A model generated the notes under the pieces. That model did no database searches. It saw only the letters and a program-made list of their open reading frames with translations, and was not told where the DNA came from. A program made the translations under genes and the position numbers. A stretch of DNA of 57,023 nucleotides from Peptococcaceae bacterium 1198_IL3148 (GTDB lineage Bacteria > Bacillota > Desulfotomaculia > Desulfotomaculales > Desulfohalotomaculaceae): NCBI GenBank assembly GCA_036763105.1, contig JBAIYS010000016.1:1-57023 (forward strand), given 5' to 3'. How positions within the stretch are numbered: position 1 is the stretch's first letter; each line of letters starts with the position of its first letter. Shown piece by piece: positions 21,158-28,832 of this stretch.

Positions 21158-21841
21158 ATGTGGCCTTTCAATAAAAGCGACAAACAAAAACTTAAAAACC
21201 AAGATGCCCTAAAAAAATACCAAGAATGGTTGAGAAAATGGATGCTAAAGGGAGCCAAATTTCAACTGGCCAGCCTGGCGGTGGTTGCATTGGTGCTGGC
21301 TGGCTCATTGGTGGCAGTAAACCATTACCTGCTTACCCCTATTCAATCAGTCAATAATACCGTTAACCAAACCAAACAAACCCAAAACCAGAACAAAACA
21401 GCTAACCCAGCGCCACTGGCAACGGAGCAAACTGTAACCAAAGAACAACCACCAAAGCCCAACCCCGAACCGCAGGTGGATGTTAGTCAACTAACCATGC
21501 CGGTAATGGGTACGGTGGTCACCGGGTTTAACGACCCCTACTATTCCGAAACCTATGGCGATTACCGGTTTAGCGAAGGCATGCAATTTCAAACCCAACC
21601 GTCAGCACCAGTAAAGGCAGCTTTGGCGGGGAAAATAATCTCGCTAGATCAAGACCCAAATAACAAATACCTAATTGTAATCGACCACGGCCAAGGCTAC
21701 CAAACAAAATACCAAGGACTGGACACCATTGAGGTATCACCGGACCAACAAATTATAAAAGGACAAACCCTAGGCACCACCAACAACCTAAAATTCACCC
21801 TAACAGAACAACAAACCCCCATAAACCCAGCTCAAGAATAG
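21158..21841 (+). CDS. spoIIQ: SpoIIQ-like LytM-domain protein
   Basis: A 227-residue protein with one N-terminal membrane helix (about residues 32-55), a Gln/Asn/Pro-rich linker, and a LytM/M23 domain (about 110-215). SpoIIQ is the forespore half of the SpoIIQ-SpoIIIAH channel. The zinc ligands of active M23 peptidases are missing: the first motif reads FSEGMQFQ and the last reads TKYQGL instead of YxHL. It is therefore probably catalytically dead, as in Bacillus SpoIIQ. ATG 21158 follows AGAGGTGA. Position between spoIID and spoIIID supports the call. Confidence 0.85.
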   Translation: MWPFNKSDKQKLKNQDALKKYQEWLRKWMLKGAKFQLASLAVVALVLAGSLVAVNHYLLTPIQSVNNTVNQTKQTQNQNKTANPAPLATEQTVTKEQPPKPNPEPQVDVSQLTMPVMGTVVTGFNDPYYSETYGDYRFSEGMQFQTQPSAPVKAALAGKIISLDQDPNNKYLIVIDHGQGYQTKYQGLDTIEVSPDQQIIKGQTLGTTNNLKFTLTEQQTPINPAQE

Positions 21842-21847
21842 AGATGT

Positions 21848-21882
21848 AAGCATCATGCATATCGACATGCATGATGCTACTC
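21848..21882. repeat. 35-bp direct repeat, copy 1 (palindromic)
   Basis: AAGCATCATGCAT...ATGCATGATGCTACTC, with a 12-bp perfect stem around ATCGAC. Followed by TGCTTTTT it can act as the spoIIQ terminator. An identical 35-bp copy lies at 22776-22810, and the phd-doc pair sits between them. Confidence 0.9.
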
Positions 21883-21940
21883 TGCTTTTTGTAGGGGTGT
21901 TATATTTTATTTATTCTAGGATAAAATTTAGGTTTAATTT

Positions 21941-21975
21941 ACCCTAAAATAGTTTATAATAACTATAAAAAGGGT
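21941..21975 (+). promoter_or_regulatory. Candidate phd-doc promoter and operator
   Basis: TATAAT (21955-21960) is centred in an imperfect palindrome: ACCCTAAAATAGTT on the left and AACTATAAAAAGGGT on the right. This is the layout expected for autorepression by the antitoxin. Confidence 0.55.
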
Positions 21976-21986
21976 AGGTGTTTTTT

Positions 21987-22226
21987 ATGAAAGTTGGCAC
22001 CGATTGTATTATAAGTATTTCTGAAGCAAATCAAAACTTTTCTAAAATAGCCAGGTTGGTTGATGAAAAGAAGAAAGTGTTGGTAATGAAAAACAACAAA
22101 CCAAAGTATTTGATTATTGACTTTGACGATTACGAAAAAAATCAACTAGAAGAACAAAAACTTGATAGCATTGCAGATGATATTCTGTCTAAAAATCTAA
22201 ATGTATTTAAAAGGCTGTCCGAGTAA
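21987..22226 (+). CDS. phd: Phd/YefM-type antitoxin
   Basis: A 79-residue antitoxin with an N-terminal Phd/YefM DNA-binding fold (SISEANQNFSKIARLVDE, KPKYLIIDFDDYE) and an acidic C-terminal tail that would block the toxin. The open frame begins at GTG 21978, but ATG 21987 is better spaced after AGGGTAGGTG. It abuts the doc start. Confidence 0.85.
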   Translation: MKVGTDCIISISEANQNFSKIARLVDEKKKVLVMKNNKPKYLIIDFDDYEKNQLEEQKLDSIADDILSKNLNVFKRLSE

Positions 22227-22616
22227 ATGAAATGGCTATCACTTGATTATGTTCTTAAGCTTCACCAAAGGATGATTAACCGTACTGGTGGTTCCCCAGG
22301 TTTGCGAGATATGGGGTTGCTTGAATCTGCAATTAATGGCCCACTGGCAACTTATGGAGGCCAGGACTTATATCCTGATTTTGAAAGCAAGGTCGCTGCC
22401 CTTTGCTTTGGCGTAATAAATAATCATTCATTCGTTGATGGAAATAAAAGAATGGGAATATATTTAATGCTAATTTTACTTGATTATAATGATTATCGTA
22501 TAACTTATCATGAAGATGAATTAGTTGATTTGGGTATTGCTATTGCTGAAGGTATTTTATCAAAGAAATATATTGCCGATTGGATCAGGGGTCATAAAGT
22601 TGACGCAAGGTTATAA
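22227..22616 (+). CDS. doc: Doc-type toxin (Fic fold)
   Basis: A 129-residue Doc toxin. Doc is a Fic-fold kinase that phosphorylates EF-Tu and blocks translation. The active-site motif is intact as HSFVDGNKR (His67 to Arg75), matching HxFx(D/N)GNKR of Doc. The N-terminal WLSLDYVLKLHQRMI and GGSPGLRD are family-typical. ATG directly follows the antitoxin stop. Unlike hicA and the darT-like gene, this toxin appears intact. Confidence 0.9.
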   Translation: MKWLSLDYVLKLHQRMINRTGGSPGLRDMGLLESAINGPLATYGGQDLYPDFESKVAALCFGVINNHSFVDGNKRMGIYLMLILLDYNDYRITYHEDELVDLGIAIAEGILSKKYIADWIRGHKVDARL

Positions 22617-22648
22617 AAACTGGCACTTTTCAGGCCAGTTTTTTATTA
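22616..22648 (+). terminator. Terminator after doc
   Basis: AAAACTGGC pairs with GCCAGTTTT across ACTTTTCAG, with TTATT following. Confidence 0.85.
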
Positions 22649-22775
22649 TTATGTTGGTATCTAAAAGTATTTGGTGATTCATTATTTATCAAAGAAGGAA
22701 GTATCTTTTCCTTCCCACATTCCTACAACTTGCCGAAAAGCATTCAATTTTTTTCGATGTTATCTTTTTTCATTA

Positions 22776-22810
22776 AAGCATCATGCATATCGACATGCAT
22801 GATGCTACTC
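22776..22810. repeat. 35-bp direct repeat, copy 2
   Basis: Identical to 21848-21882 over 35 bases, 928 bp downstream, on the far side of phd-doc and its terminator. Confidence 0.9.
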
Positions 22811-22962
22811 CTCTTTCTCCAACATAAAATTTCCGAACGTAGCGAACGGTGCCCCCACCGTTCCGTAAAGCAAAAAGTACCTTGCCGGTGCCAGGCTCCT
22901 GCCGTTGACAAGATTAACTCCCACCACCAACCCCAAACCATTTAAAATTCAAAATTCCTAAT

Positions 22963-22990
22963 TCATAATTGCCTCTTCGGTGCATATATA
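22963..22990 (+). promoter_or_regulatory. Candidate sigma-E promoter for spoIIID
   Basis: TCATAATT and CATATATA are separated by 12 bases, resembling sigma-E -35 and -10 elements. spoIIID is sigma-E dependent in Bacillus; here this is inference. Confidence 0.4.
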
Positions 22991-23027
22991 TGAAACTAGT
23001 TACAAGTGTGCCCGGGGAGGGAACTTA

Positions 23028-23276
23028 ATGCAAGACTATATACAAAAACGTGTATTAGAAATATGCGCCTACATATTAGAAACCGGGGCTACAGTACGTC
23101 AGGCAGCCCAAGTATTCCAAGTCAGCAAAAGCACCGTCCACAAAGATATGACCGAACGTTTGCCTTCATTAAATAAAGAACTGGCTCACGAAGTCAAAAA
23201 GATATTAGATATTAACAAACAAGAACGCCATTTGCGGGGTGGAGAGGCCACCAGAAAAAAATACAAAGAGATATAA
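23028..23276 (+). CDS. spoIIID: Sporulation transcription factor SpoIIID
   Basis: An 82-residue mother-cell transcription regulator. The helix-turn-helix is visible as TVRQAAQVFQVSKSTVHKDM, followed by the basic C-terminal helix (HLRGGEATRKKY) used for minor-groove contacts. The frame is open from 22980, but ATG 23028 follows GGGGAGGG and gives the family N-terminus MQDYIQKRVLEI. mbl lies downstream, the usual neighbour. Confidence 0.95.
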   Translation: MQDYIQKRVLEICAYILETGATVRQAAQVFQVSKSTVHKDMTERLPSLNKELAHEVKKILDINKQERHLRGGEATRKKYKEI

Positions 23277-23394
23277 AGGATTTCTTTTCCCCATAGTCGA
23301 AATATGCTATGTTATAAGAAAAATGTTAAGGCTCAATTTTTCTTCACTATCGAAAAGCATATGAATTTAAGGACGATAGTATAAGTGCAACTAA

Positions 23395-23430
23395 GGCTTA
23401 CGCCTAAAAGCCTGGCGTAAGCCAAGTTTT
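23395..23430 (+). terminator. Hairpin between spoIIID and mbl
   Basis: GGCTTACGCC pairs perfectly with GGCGTAAGCC across a 9-base loop, followed by AAGTTTTCT. It could be the spoIIID terminator or an mbl leader element. Confidence 0.6.
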
Positions 23431-23491
23431 CTAAGAGCCTATATATTAGAGGACAAGCCCGGAAAAAATAAGGGGAGGAAATGTACCGAAA

Positions 23492-24526
23492 ATGTTTGGA
23501 TTATTTGGAGCACCTGATATAGGGATAGACTTGGGCACCGCCAGTATTTTGGTATATGTAAAGGGAAAAGGGATAGTCTTGCAAGAACCCTCGGTGGTGG
23601 CCATAAATAAAGACACCGGCAAAGTAATTGCCGTTGGTTCAGAGGCCCGCCGCATGCTGGGCCGTACCCCAGGCAACATTGTGGCCACTCGCCCACTGCG
23701 AGAAGGGGTAATTGCCGATTACGATGTCACCGAAAAAATGTTACAGTATTTTATCACTAAGGCCACCGGTAAAAACTGGTTATTTAAACCCAGAGTAATG
23801 GTTTGCATCCCCTCTGGTGTTACCAGTGTAGAGGAGCGGGCGGTACGCCAAGCATCAGTGCAGGCCGGGGCCAAACAAGCCCATCTAATAGAAGAACCAT
23901 TGGCCGCAGCACTGGGTGCCGGCATAGACATCTCCGAGCCCAGCGGCTCCATGGTGGTGGACGTGGGCGGTGGCACCACAGACGTGGCGGTACTCTCTTT
24001 GGGCGGCATTGTTTGCAGTCGTTCCCTAAGGGTGGGTGGCGACAAATTTGACGAATCCATAGTTAGATTTATCAGAAGAGAATTCAACCTAATGATCGGT
24101 GAGCGCACCGGTGAAGAAATAAAAATAGAAGTGGGCAGTGCGTTAATAGATAACGACCGCAGCACCCAAATCCGCGGCCGTGATTTAGTAACCGGCCTAC
24201 CCAAAGCCCTCACCGTAACCACCCGGCAAGTATACGAAGCCATATCCGAACCACTGGAGGCAGTGGTGGGGGCAGTAAAAGAAGTGCTGGAACACACTCC
24301 ACCCGAACTGGCAGCAGACATAGTAAACAAAGGTATAGTAATGACCGGCGGCGGAGCATTATTGCATAACTTCGACCGTTTAATCAGCGAAGAAACCGGC
24401 CTGCCGGTATACGTAGCGGAGGACGCTGTCAGTTGCGTAGCCGTTGGCACTGGCAAAGCGCTGGCCATGTTGAATGTATTGCCGACGCAGAAGAATAAGA
24501 AGTTGTTTAAAAAAGTAATGGGGTAA
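23492..24526 (+). CDS. mbl: Rod-shape protein Mbl (MreB family)
   Basis: A 344-residue bacterial actin that organises sidewall peptidoglycan synthesis beneath the membrane. Phosphate and adenosine motifs are intact: DIGIDLGTASILVY, VDVGGGTTDVAVLSLGG and the C-terminal GIVMTGGGALLHN. The location after spoIIID and the sequence KGKGIVLQEPSVVA favour Mbl over MreB. GGGGAGGAAATG precedes ATG 23492. Confidence 0.94.
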   Translation: MFGLFGAPDIGIDLGTASILVYVKGKGIVLQEPSVVAINKDTGKVIAVGSEARRMLGRTPGNIVATRPLREGVIADYDVTEKMLQYFITKATGKNWLFKPRVMVCIPSGVTSVEERAVRQASVQAGAKQAHLIEEPLAAALGAGIDISEPSGSMVVDVGGGTTDVAVLSLGGIVCSRSLRVGGDKFDESIVRFIRREFNLMIGERTGEEIKIEVGSALIDNDRSTQIRGRDLVTGLPKALTVTTRQVYEAISEPLEAVVGAVKEVLEHTPPELAADIVNKGIVMTGGGALLHNFDRLISEETGLPVYVAEDAVSCVAVGTGKALAMLNVLPTQKNKKLFKKVMG

Positions 24527-24614
24527 TTTTTATACGAATACAGTCATTATTACATACAAATGCCTCTTATGTCGCGGTGCCTATCATCACCGCAAGCAAC
24601 CTTTGCAAGCACTC

Positions 24615-24724
24615 TGTAGGGGCTCGATTTATCGAGCCCTTAAAATGTAACGCTTGCGCGTGGTGAAACGGTTTAGTCTAAAAACAAACATTGTTTGCGG
24701 GCTCAATGAATTGAAGCCCCTACA
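24615..24724. repeat. MITE-like 110-bp element downstream of mbl
   Basis: It begins TGTAGGGGCTCGATTTATCG and ends with GGGCTCAATGAATTGAAGCC plus CCTACA. It has the same ends and size as the elements at 162-274 and 4013-4124, with a diverged middle. Confidence 0.7.
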
Positions 24725-24748
24725 AAAAGAGATAAGTACTACCAAGCA

Positions 24749-24795
24749 AAAAGCCAGTAGCTCGCAACGTCAGGTTGCGAGCCACTGGCTTTAAT
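24749..24795. terminator. Bidirectional terminator between mbl and the converging gene
   Basis: AAAGCCAGT and GCTCGCAAC pair with GTTGCGAGC and ACTGGCTTT around a small loop, with A and T runs on the flanks. Confidence 0.85.
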
Positions 24796-24796
24796 T

Positions 24797-26110
24797 TTAT
24801 CTCAAGAACTTTTCTTCGTTAACATCATACCTAAAGAGAGCAATTTGGCTGTTGGACTTATCCTTAAAATTGAGGTTAATTTGTTTTAAATCTTCTATTT
24901 CACCATCATAATCCCCCACAACTTTATCACACACTACCATCACATGGGCATTTATATCCCTAGTAGAGTATTTATCCCAGTCAAACGTGGTATTAGCCTT
25001 GGTTGCCGTTAAAACTATATCTAACTGACCAAAATTTTCACCATAAGTGGCAGCGGTGGTGATAAAATCTAAGTTATCAACATAATAATGTTTGCCAACA
25101 TAGTTGTTATCTAAAGGTTTAGCCTTTGATTTTACTTCAACGCCAGTTCTGTAATTGGCATCGTAAAAACGAGATTTTAAATTGGCGTCCCCATCTTTAT
25201 CAAAGTCTAACAAAACATTTAAATTACTAACACGAATAACTTTACCTGTTACCTCGGTGTCTTTATCAAACTTTTTTTGGATATCCTCAATGATATCTTC
25301 CAACCAATCGTTGATATTTCTGTCGGTTAGAGCGTTCCAAGTATCTGTGTTATTAGCTAAGTTAAGATAAATATTTAGGTTAATGTCTCTTTTATCTCCG
25401 CTAAGCTCAAATTTCTCAAAATCAACACTTTCAAGTTTGCCATACTTATCAAATAGCAGCTCGGCAAACAGAGTATTTTCATCCTTAGGCTCAATGCTTC
25501 CAACTGGTTTATCACCAGTTTCCTCTGGTTCTGAACTATCAACAGAATCAATGCTTTCGTCGTCGATTGGCTCAGAAATATCAACAGACTCGTTACTGCT
25601 ACTATATATTAAGACAGTATTATTTTCACCATCCCAATCTACCTCAGCATCCAAAATATTACTAATTTCCCGCAAAGGTACATAGGTAACGCCACTAATT
25701 GTAAAAGGTTCGTTGGCGGTGTTTACATATTTACCGTCCACGTTAATTTTAATGTTATTATAATGGATATTAACTTTTTGGGTTCCGTCAGATGTGTTAG
25801 CCATAACTTTAGGTTCGGAATTAGCTACAGCACTGTTATTACCACTCTTAATAAAGATGATATTATTTTCGGCATCCCACCTTACCTCTGCGTTCAGGAT
25901 ATTGCTAATCTCCCTTAAGGGCACATAGGTAATGCCATAAATGGTAAAGGGTTCGTTTGTAGTGTTAACATAGCTGCCGTCTACATTGATTTTAATGTTG
26001 TTGTAATGGGCATTAACATTTTTAACTCCAACGGAAGCACTGGCGGACTCAAAAGAAGCGGAAAACAAAAATAGAAATGCAACTAACGTCAGAAATATTC
26101 TGTTTTTCAT
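24797..26110 (-). CDS. Secreted protein with two copper-amine-oxidase-N domains
   Basis: A 437-residue exported protein. After a signal peptide (cleavage near ASASV) two near-identical copies of the copper amine oxidase N-terminal-like domain occur at about residues 30-87 and 108-165, each with INVDG.YVNT.NEPFTI.G and TYVPLREISNIL. In Firmicutes this domain is a cell-surface module, not an oxidase. An acidic Ser/Glu/Asp linker (about 170-210) leads to an unrecognised C-terminal domain of about 220 residues. A strong AAGGGGAGG precedes the ATG. Function is unknown. Confidence 0.75.
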   Translation of the reverse strand: MKNRIFLTLVAFLFLFSASFESASASVGVKNVNAHYNNIKINVDGSYVNTTNEPFTIYGITYVPLREISNILNAEVRWDAENNIIFIKSGNNSAVANSEPKVMANTSDGTQKVNIHYNNIKINVDGKYVNTANEPFTISGVTYVPLREISNILDAEVDWDGENNTVLIYSSSNESVDISEPIDDESIDSVDSSEPEETGDKPVGSIEPKDENTLFAELLFDKYGKLESVDFEKFELSGDKRDINLNIYLNLANNTDTWNALTDRNINDWLEDIIEDIQKKFDKDTEVTGKVIRVSNLNVLLDFDKDGDANLKSRFYDANYRTGVEVKSKAKPLDNNYVGKHYYVDNLDFITTAATYGENFGQLDIVLTATKANTTFDWDKYSTRDINAHVMVVCDKVVGDYDGEIEDLKQINLNFKDKSNSQIALFRYDVNEEKFLR

Positions 26111-26579
26111 CTAACATATACCTCCCCTTGAAAATTTTAGTTAGACATACCCTAATTATAAACAAATGGCTGTTGTTTTGTAACCATTTACTTAAAATAA
26201 AAAAATAACTTATTAGGGAACAAAACGGTAAACACCACCGTCTATTTTAGTGTTAGGTGATGGCGGTTAAAAAGTTTTAGAAAAGAATTTGAGAAAAAAA
26301 TGATTTTCAGGGAACTTTTATAAAAAAGCTATCGTCTAAGTTTATGTACTGATTAATTAAAGTACAAAATTATGCAGGATTTTTACCATTTATGTAGAAA
26401 TACAGTCACTTAGTTACTTTTTGTAAAGTAACTGGTAAAAACCTAAAGCATCAAAAAAGGTTTTTGGAAGTGGTGACGACGAACCAACTGGTTGGTCTGA
26501 ACAAACTTTCCATAACTAGTAACTCCATAAATGAAGTTACTAAGAAAAACTATAAAAATTATTTTAGGAGGGAACATTC
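26111..26579 (+). promoter_or_regulatory. Long structured leader of the surface protein gene
   Basis: The 469 bp between the divergent genes hold no ORF. The last 170 bp contain a chain of hairpins: AGTTACTTT/AAAGTAACT (26412-26420 with 26425-26433), AAAAACCT/AGGTTTTT (26437-26444 with about 26458-26465), ACCAAC/GTTGGT (26483-26488 with 26491-26496) and TAGTAACT/AGTTACTA (26517-26524 with 26535-26542). The first and last hairpins share complementary arms, so alternative pairing is possible. No known riboswitch class was recognised. Confidence 0.55.
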
Positions 26580-28739
26580 TTGGAAAAGAAATTAGGCTTA
26601 AAAGTAATTTCTAGTGCAGCTCTTGCAGGTTTGCTGTTTACTGCTGCACCTGCTTTGCCAGCTGATGCTGCAACCGACAACTATGCTTCTACTGTAACTA
26701 GAGTAGCAGCTGACGACGAGCAAACAATTGGTAATTTGGTTATCAGGGAAGATGAAGATAGTGATGGTTTCTTTTATCCTGGTGATGTTATCACAGTTAA
26801 CTTGCCAGCAGGCGTTGAATTCTCAACTTCTGTAACCGAGGAAAACTACAGAGATTACGTTTCACTTAGTCATGATCAAGATGTGAAATTTGTTGCTGCT
26901 GGCGATAACTTTATTTCTGTTGAAATTGTAGGCGATCAAACTGACCATGAGGCTAAACTGACTTTTAATTTTCCAAAAGTTGATATCGATAGCGATGTAG
27001 AAGGAGACATAAAGGTACAAGTTGAGGCTCATGGAACTGCTGTTGATAGTAGTTCTGTTACTGTAGCACGTGTTATTGGTGGTGGTACTGTAACCACAAT
27101 TTCTGATGTTGAATCCATTGGTATTGACACTACTGGAGATATTGGTACAATCAGAATTACTGAAGCTACTGTGGGTAAACTAAAAGCTGAAGGCGAACCA
27201 GGATACGAAGATATTGAATTGACTTTGCCTAATGACTATGAGTGGGTAAAAGGCAAAAACTATAAGGCACCTCAAGGCACTGCTGGCTTAGTTGTTGAAG
27301 TAGATGATGATGGCTTCGGTACTGATACACTTAAAATTAAAATTAAAAAGGCTAGTACCGGAACACAAGCCGGATTTATTAGCTTATCAGGCCTTGCAAT
27401 TAGTGTTCCAGACGATGCTGACAATGGTGATGAAGTAGAAGTAACCGTTGATGGCAACGAAACAACTAAAGAGGACGTTGTAATTGCTAAAGTAGGTGAC
27501 TTTGGTTTTGAAGTTGAAACTGAGGGTGACATTCCTACAGTAATTGCTGGTAAAAATGATCAAGACGTTGTTCAAATCAATATTGATGATGTAGTTGATG
27601 GCTCATGGATTAAAGGCAGAAGTGTAACATTAGAATTGCCTACATGGGCTGAGTGGAATGATACTAATGATGATGGACCATTAGAAACTACCAAAGTTGA
27701 TGAAGAAGAATGGAAACTTACTGTTATTGGTGAAACTGGTGAGGCGGAATTAGAAGACCTGACTGTAAACATTGATTCAGATGCTCCAGAAGGCGACTTG
27801 GTAGTTACAATTACTGGTAGCCAAGGTATTGATGAAGAGGTAGTTATTGCCAAAGTATTACCTCCATTCAAGGTGAGTGCTGAGAAACCAGAATTCCAAA
27901 TTGGTGTTAACAACCAAGAAATGGGTGACATTGTAATTACAGAAACTGAAGATGAAGCAATAGAGGAAAACAAATGGATCATTGTTAAAGCTCCGAATGG
28001 TATGTATTTTGCAGATACACCAACTGTTAAAGTAACTGACGGTGATATTGAAATTGATGACGAAGATACTGACGATGAGTACTTTGCATTTAGAATTGAT
28101 GCTGAAAGTGCTAAGAGTGCATCAGAAATTACTATTTCTGATATTAAAATGAACTTAGACCGTACTGTTCCTGTAGGTGACATCACCTTCGACATCTTCA
28201 TGACTTCAAACGATGCTATGAATGGTTATGTGGATGGAGATAAGGATGATCCTAAAAACAAATTCGATGCAAACACTAAGTTCTCAAAAGCTATTGATTC
28301 CGACTACTATGAAAAGGTTACCGATGTAGTAGTAGGTACCGTTGTAACTCCTGCACCAGACGAAGCAGGTAACAGTGTTGTTATGAACTTAGGTTCTACT
28401 CTCTACACTGTAAATGGTGCTACTAAAGTTATGGACGTAGCTCCACAAGTTATTGATGGTCGCACCTTTACACCCGTACGTTACGTGGCAGAATCCATTG
28501 GTGCTACAGTTGCTTACGATGAAGCTACCAAGACTGCAACCTTAACCAAAGGTGAAACAGTTGTTGAGTTCGTACTTGGCAGCAAAACCTACACTGTAAA
28601 CGGTGCTGCTCAAACTATGGACGTAGCTGCTCAAGCTATCAATGGCCGCACCATGTTGCCTGCAAGATATGTAGCTCAAGCATTTGGTTACGAAGTAGGT
28701 TTCGATCCTGCCAGCAAGACTGTAGTAATCTCCAAATAA
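26580..28739 (+). CDS. S-layer-like surface protein with C-terminal copper-amine-oxidase-N domains
   Basis: A 719-residue exported, highly acidic protein. The signal peptide ends near PADAA. Residues about 25-590 form repeated beta-rich blocks of about 95 residues, with motifs such as VTVARVIGGG, VVIAKVGDFGFEVE and VVIAKVLPPFKVSAEKPEF, that look like a structural surface lattice protein. The C-terminus (about 600-719) holds two copper-amine-oxidase-N-type units (GSTLYTVNGATKVMDVAPQV, GSKTYTVNGAAQTMDVAAQA), probably for wall attachment. The TTG start at 26580 follows AGGAGGG. The long structured leader suggests high, controlled expression. Confidence 0.75.
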   Translation: MEKKLGLKVISSAALAGLLFTAAPALPADAATDNYASTVTRVAADDEQTIGNLVIREDEDSDGFFYPGDVITVNLPAGVEFSTSVTEENYRDYVSLSHDQDVKFVAAGDNFISVEIVGDQTDHEAKLTFNFPKVDIDSDVEGDIKVQVEAHGTAVDSSSVTVARVIGGGTVTTISDVESIGIDTTGDIGTIRITEATVGKLKAEGEPGYEDIELTLPNDYEWVKGKNYKAPQGTAGLVVEVDDDGFGTDTLKIKIKKASTGTQAGFISLSGLAISVPDDADNGDEVEVTVDGNETTKEDVVIAKVGDFGFEVETEGDIPTVIAGKNDQDVVQINIDDVVDGSWIKGRSVTLELPTWAEWNDTNDDGPLETTKVDEEEWKLTVIGETGEAELEDLTVNIDSDAPEGDLVVTITGSQGIDEEVVIAKVLPPFKVSAEKPEFQIGVNNQEMGDIVITETEDEAIEENKWIIVKAPNGMYFADTPTVKVTDGDIEIDDEDTDDEYFAFRIDAESAKSASEITISDIKMNLDRTVPVGDITFDIFMTSNDAMNGYVDGDKDDPKNKFDANTKFSKAIDSDYYEKVTDVVVGTVVTPAPDEAGNSVVMNLGSTLYTVNGATKVMDVAPQVIDGRTFTPVRYVAESIGATVAYDEATKTATLTKGETVVEFVLGSKTYTVNGAAQTMDVAAQAINGRTMLPARYVAQAFGYEVGFDPASKTVVISK

Positions 28740-28758
28740 TTAACTTATTAGTTAATTT

Positions 28759-28792
28759 GAAGCCCAGAATCGAATAGGTTCTGGGCTTCTCT
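28759..28792 (+). terminator. Terminator after the S-layer-like gene
   Basis: GAAGCCCAGAA pairs perfectly with TTCTGGGCTTC around a 9-base loop, followed by TCT. Confidence 0.75.
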
Positions 28793-28832
28793 ATTAATAC
28801 AACACTTTATACAATAAAGGGGCGCGCTATAA

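Larger units (their letters stand above)
22649..23027. other. Region between doc and spoIIID
   Basis: It holds the second 35-bp direct repeat (22776-22810), a GCCGGTGCCAGG arm (22884-22923) related to the one at 19272, short AATTC-rich repeats, and a possible sigma-E promoter. No gene is seen. Confidence 0.6.

Noticed and set aside
26412-26500. c-di-GMP (GEMM) riboswitch upstream of the S-layer-like gene
   Set aside because: GGTGACG and GGTCTGAAC look vaguely like GEMM parts, but the conserved core and stem order do not fit, so I left the leader unassigned.
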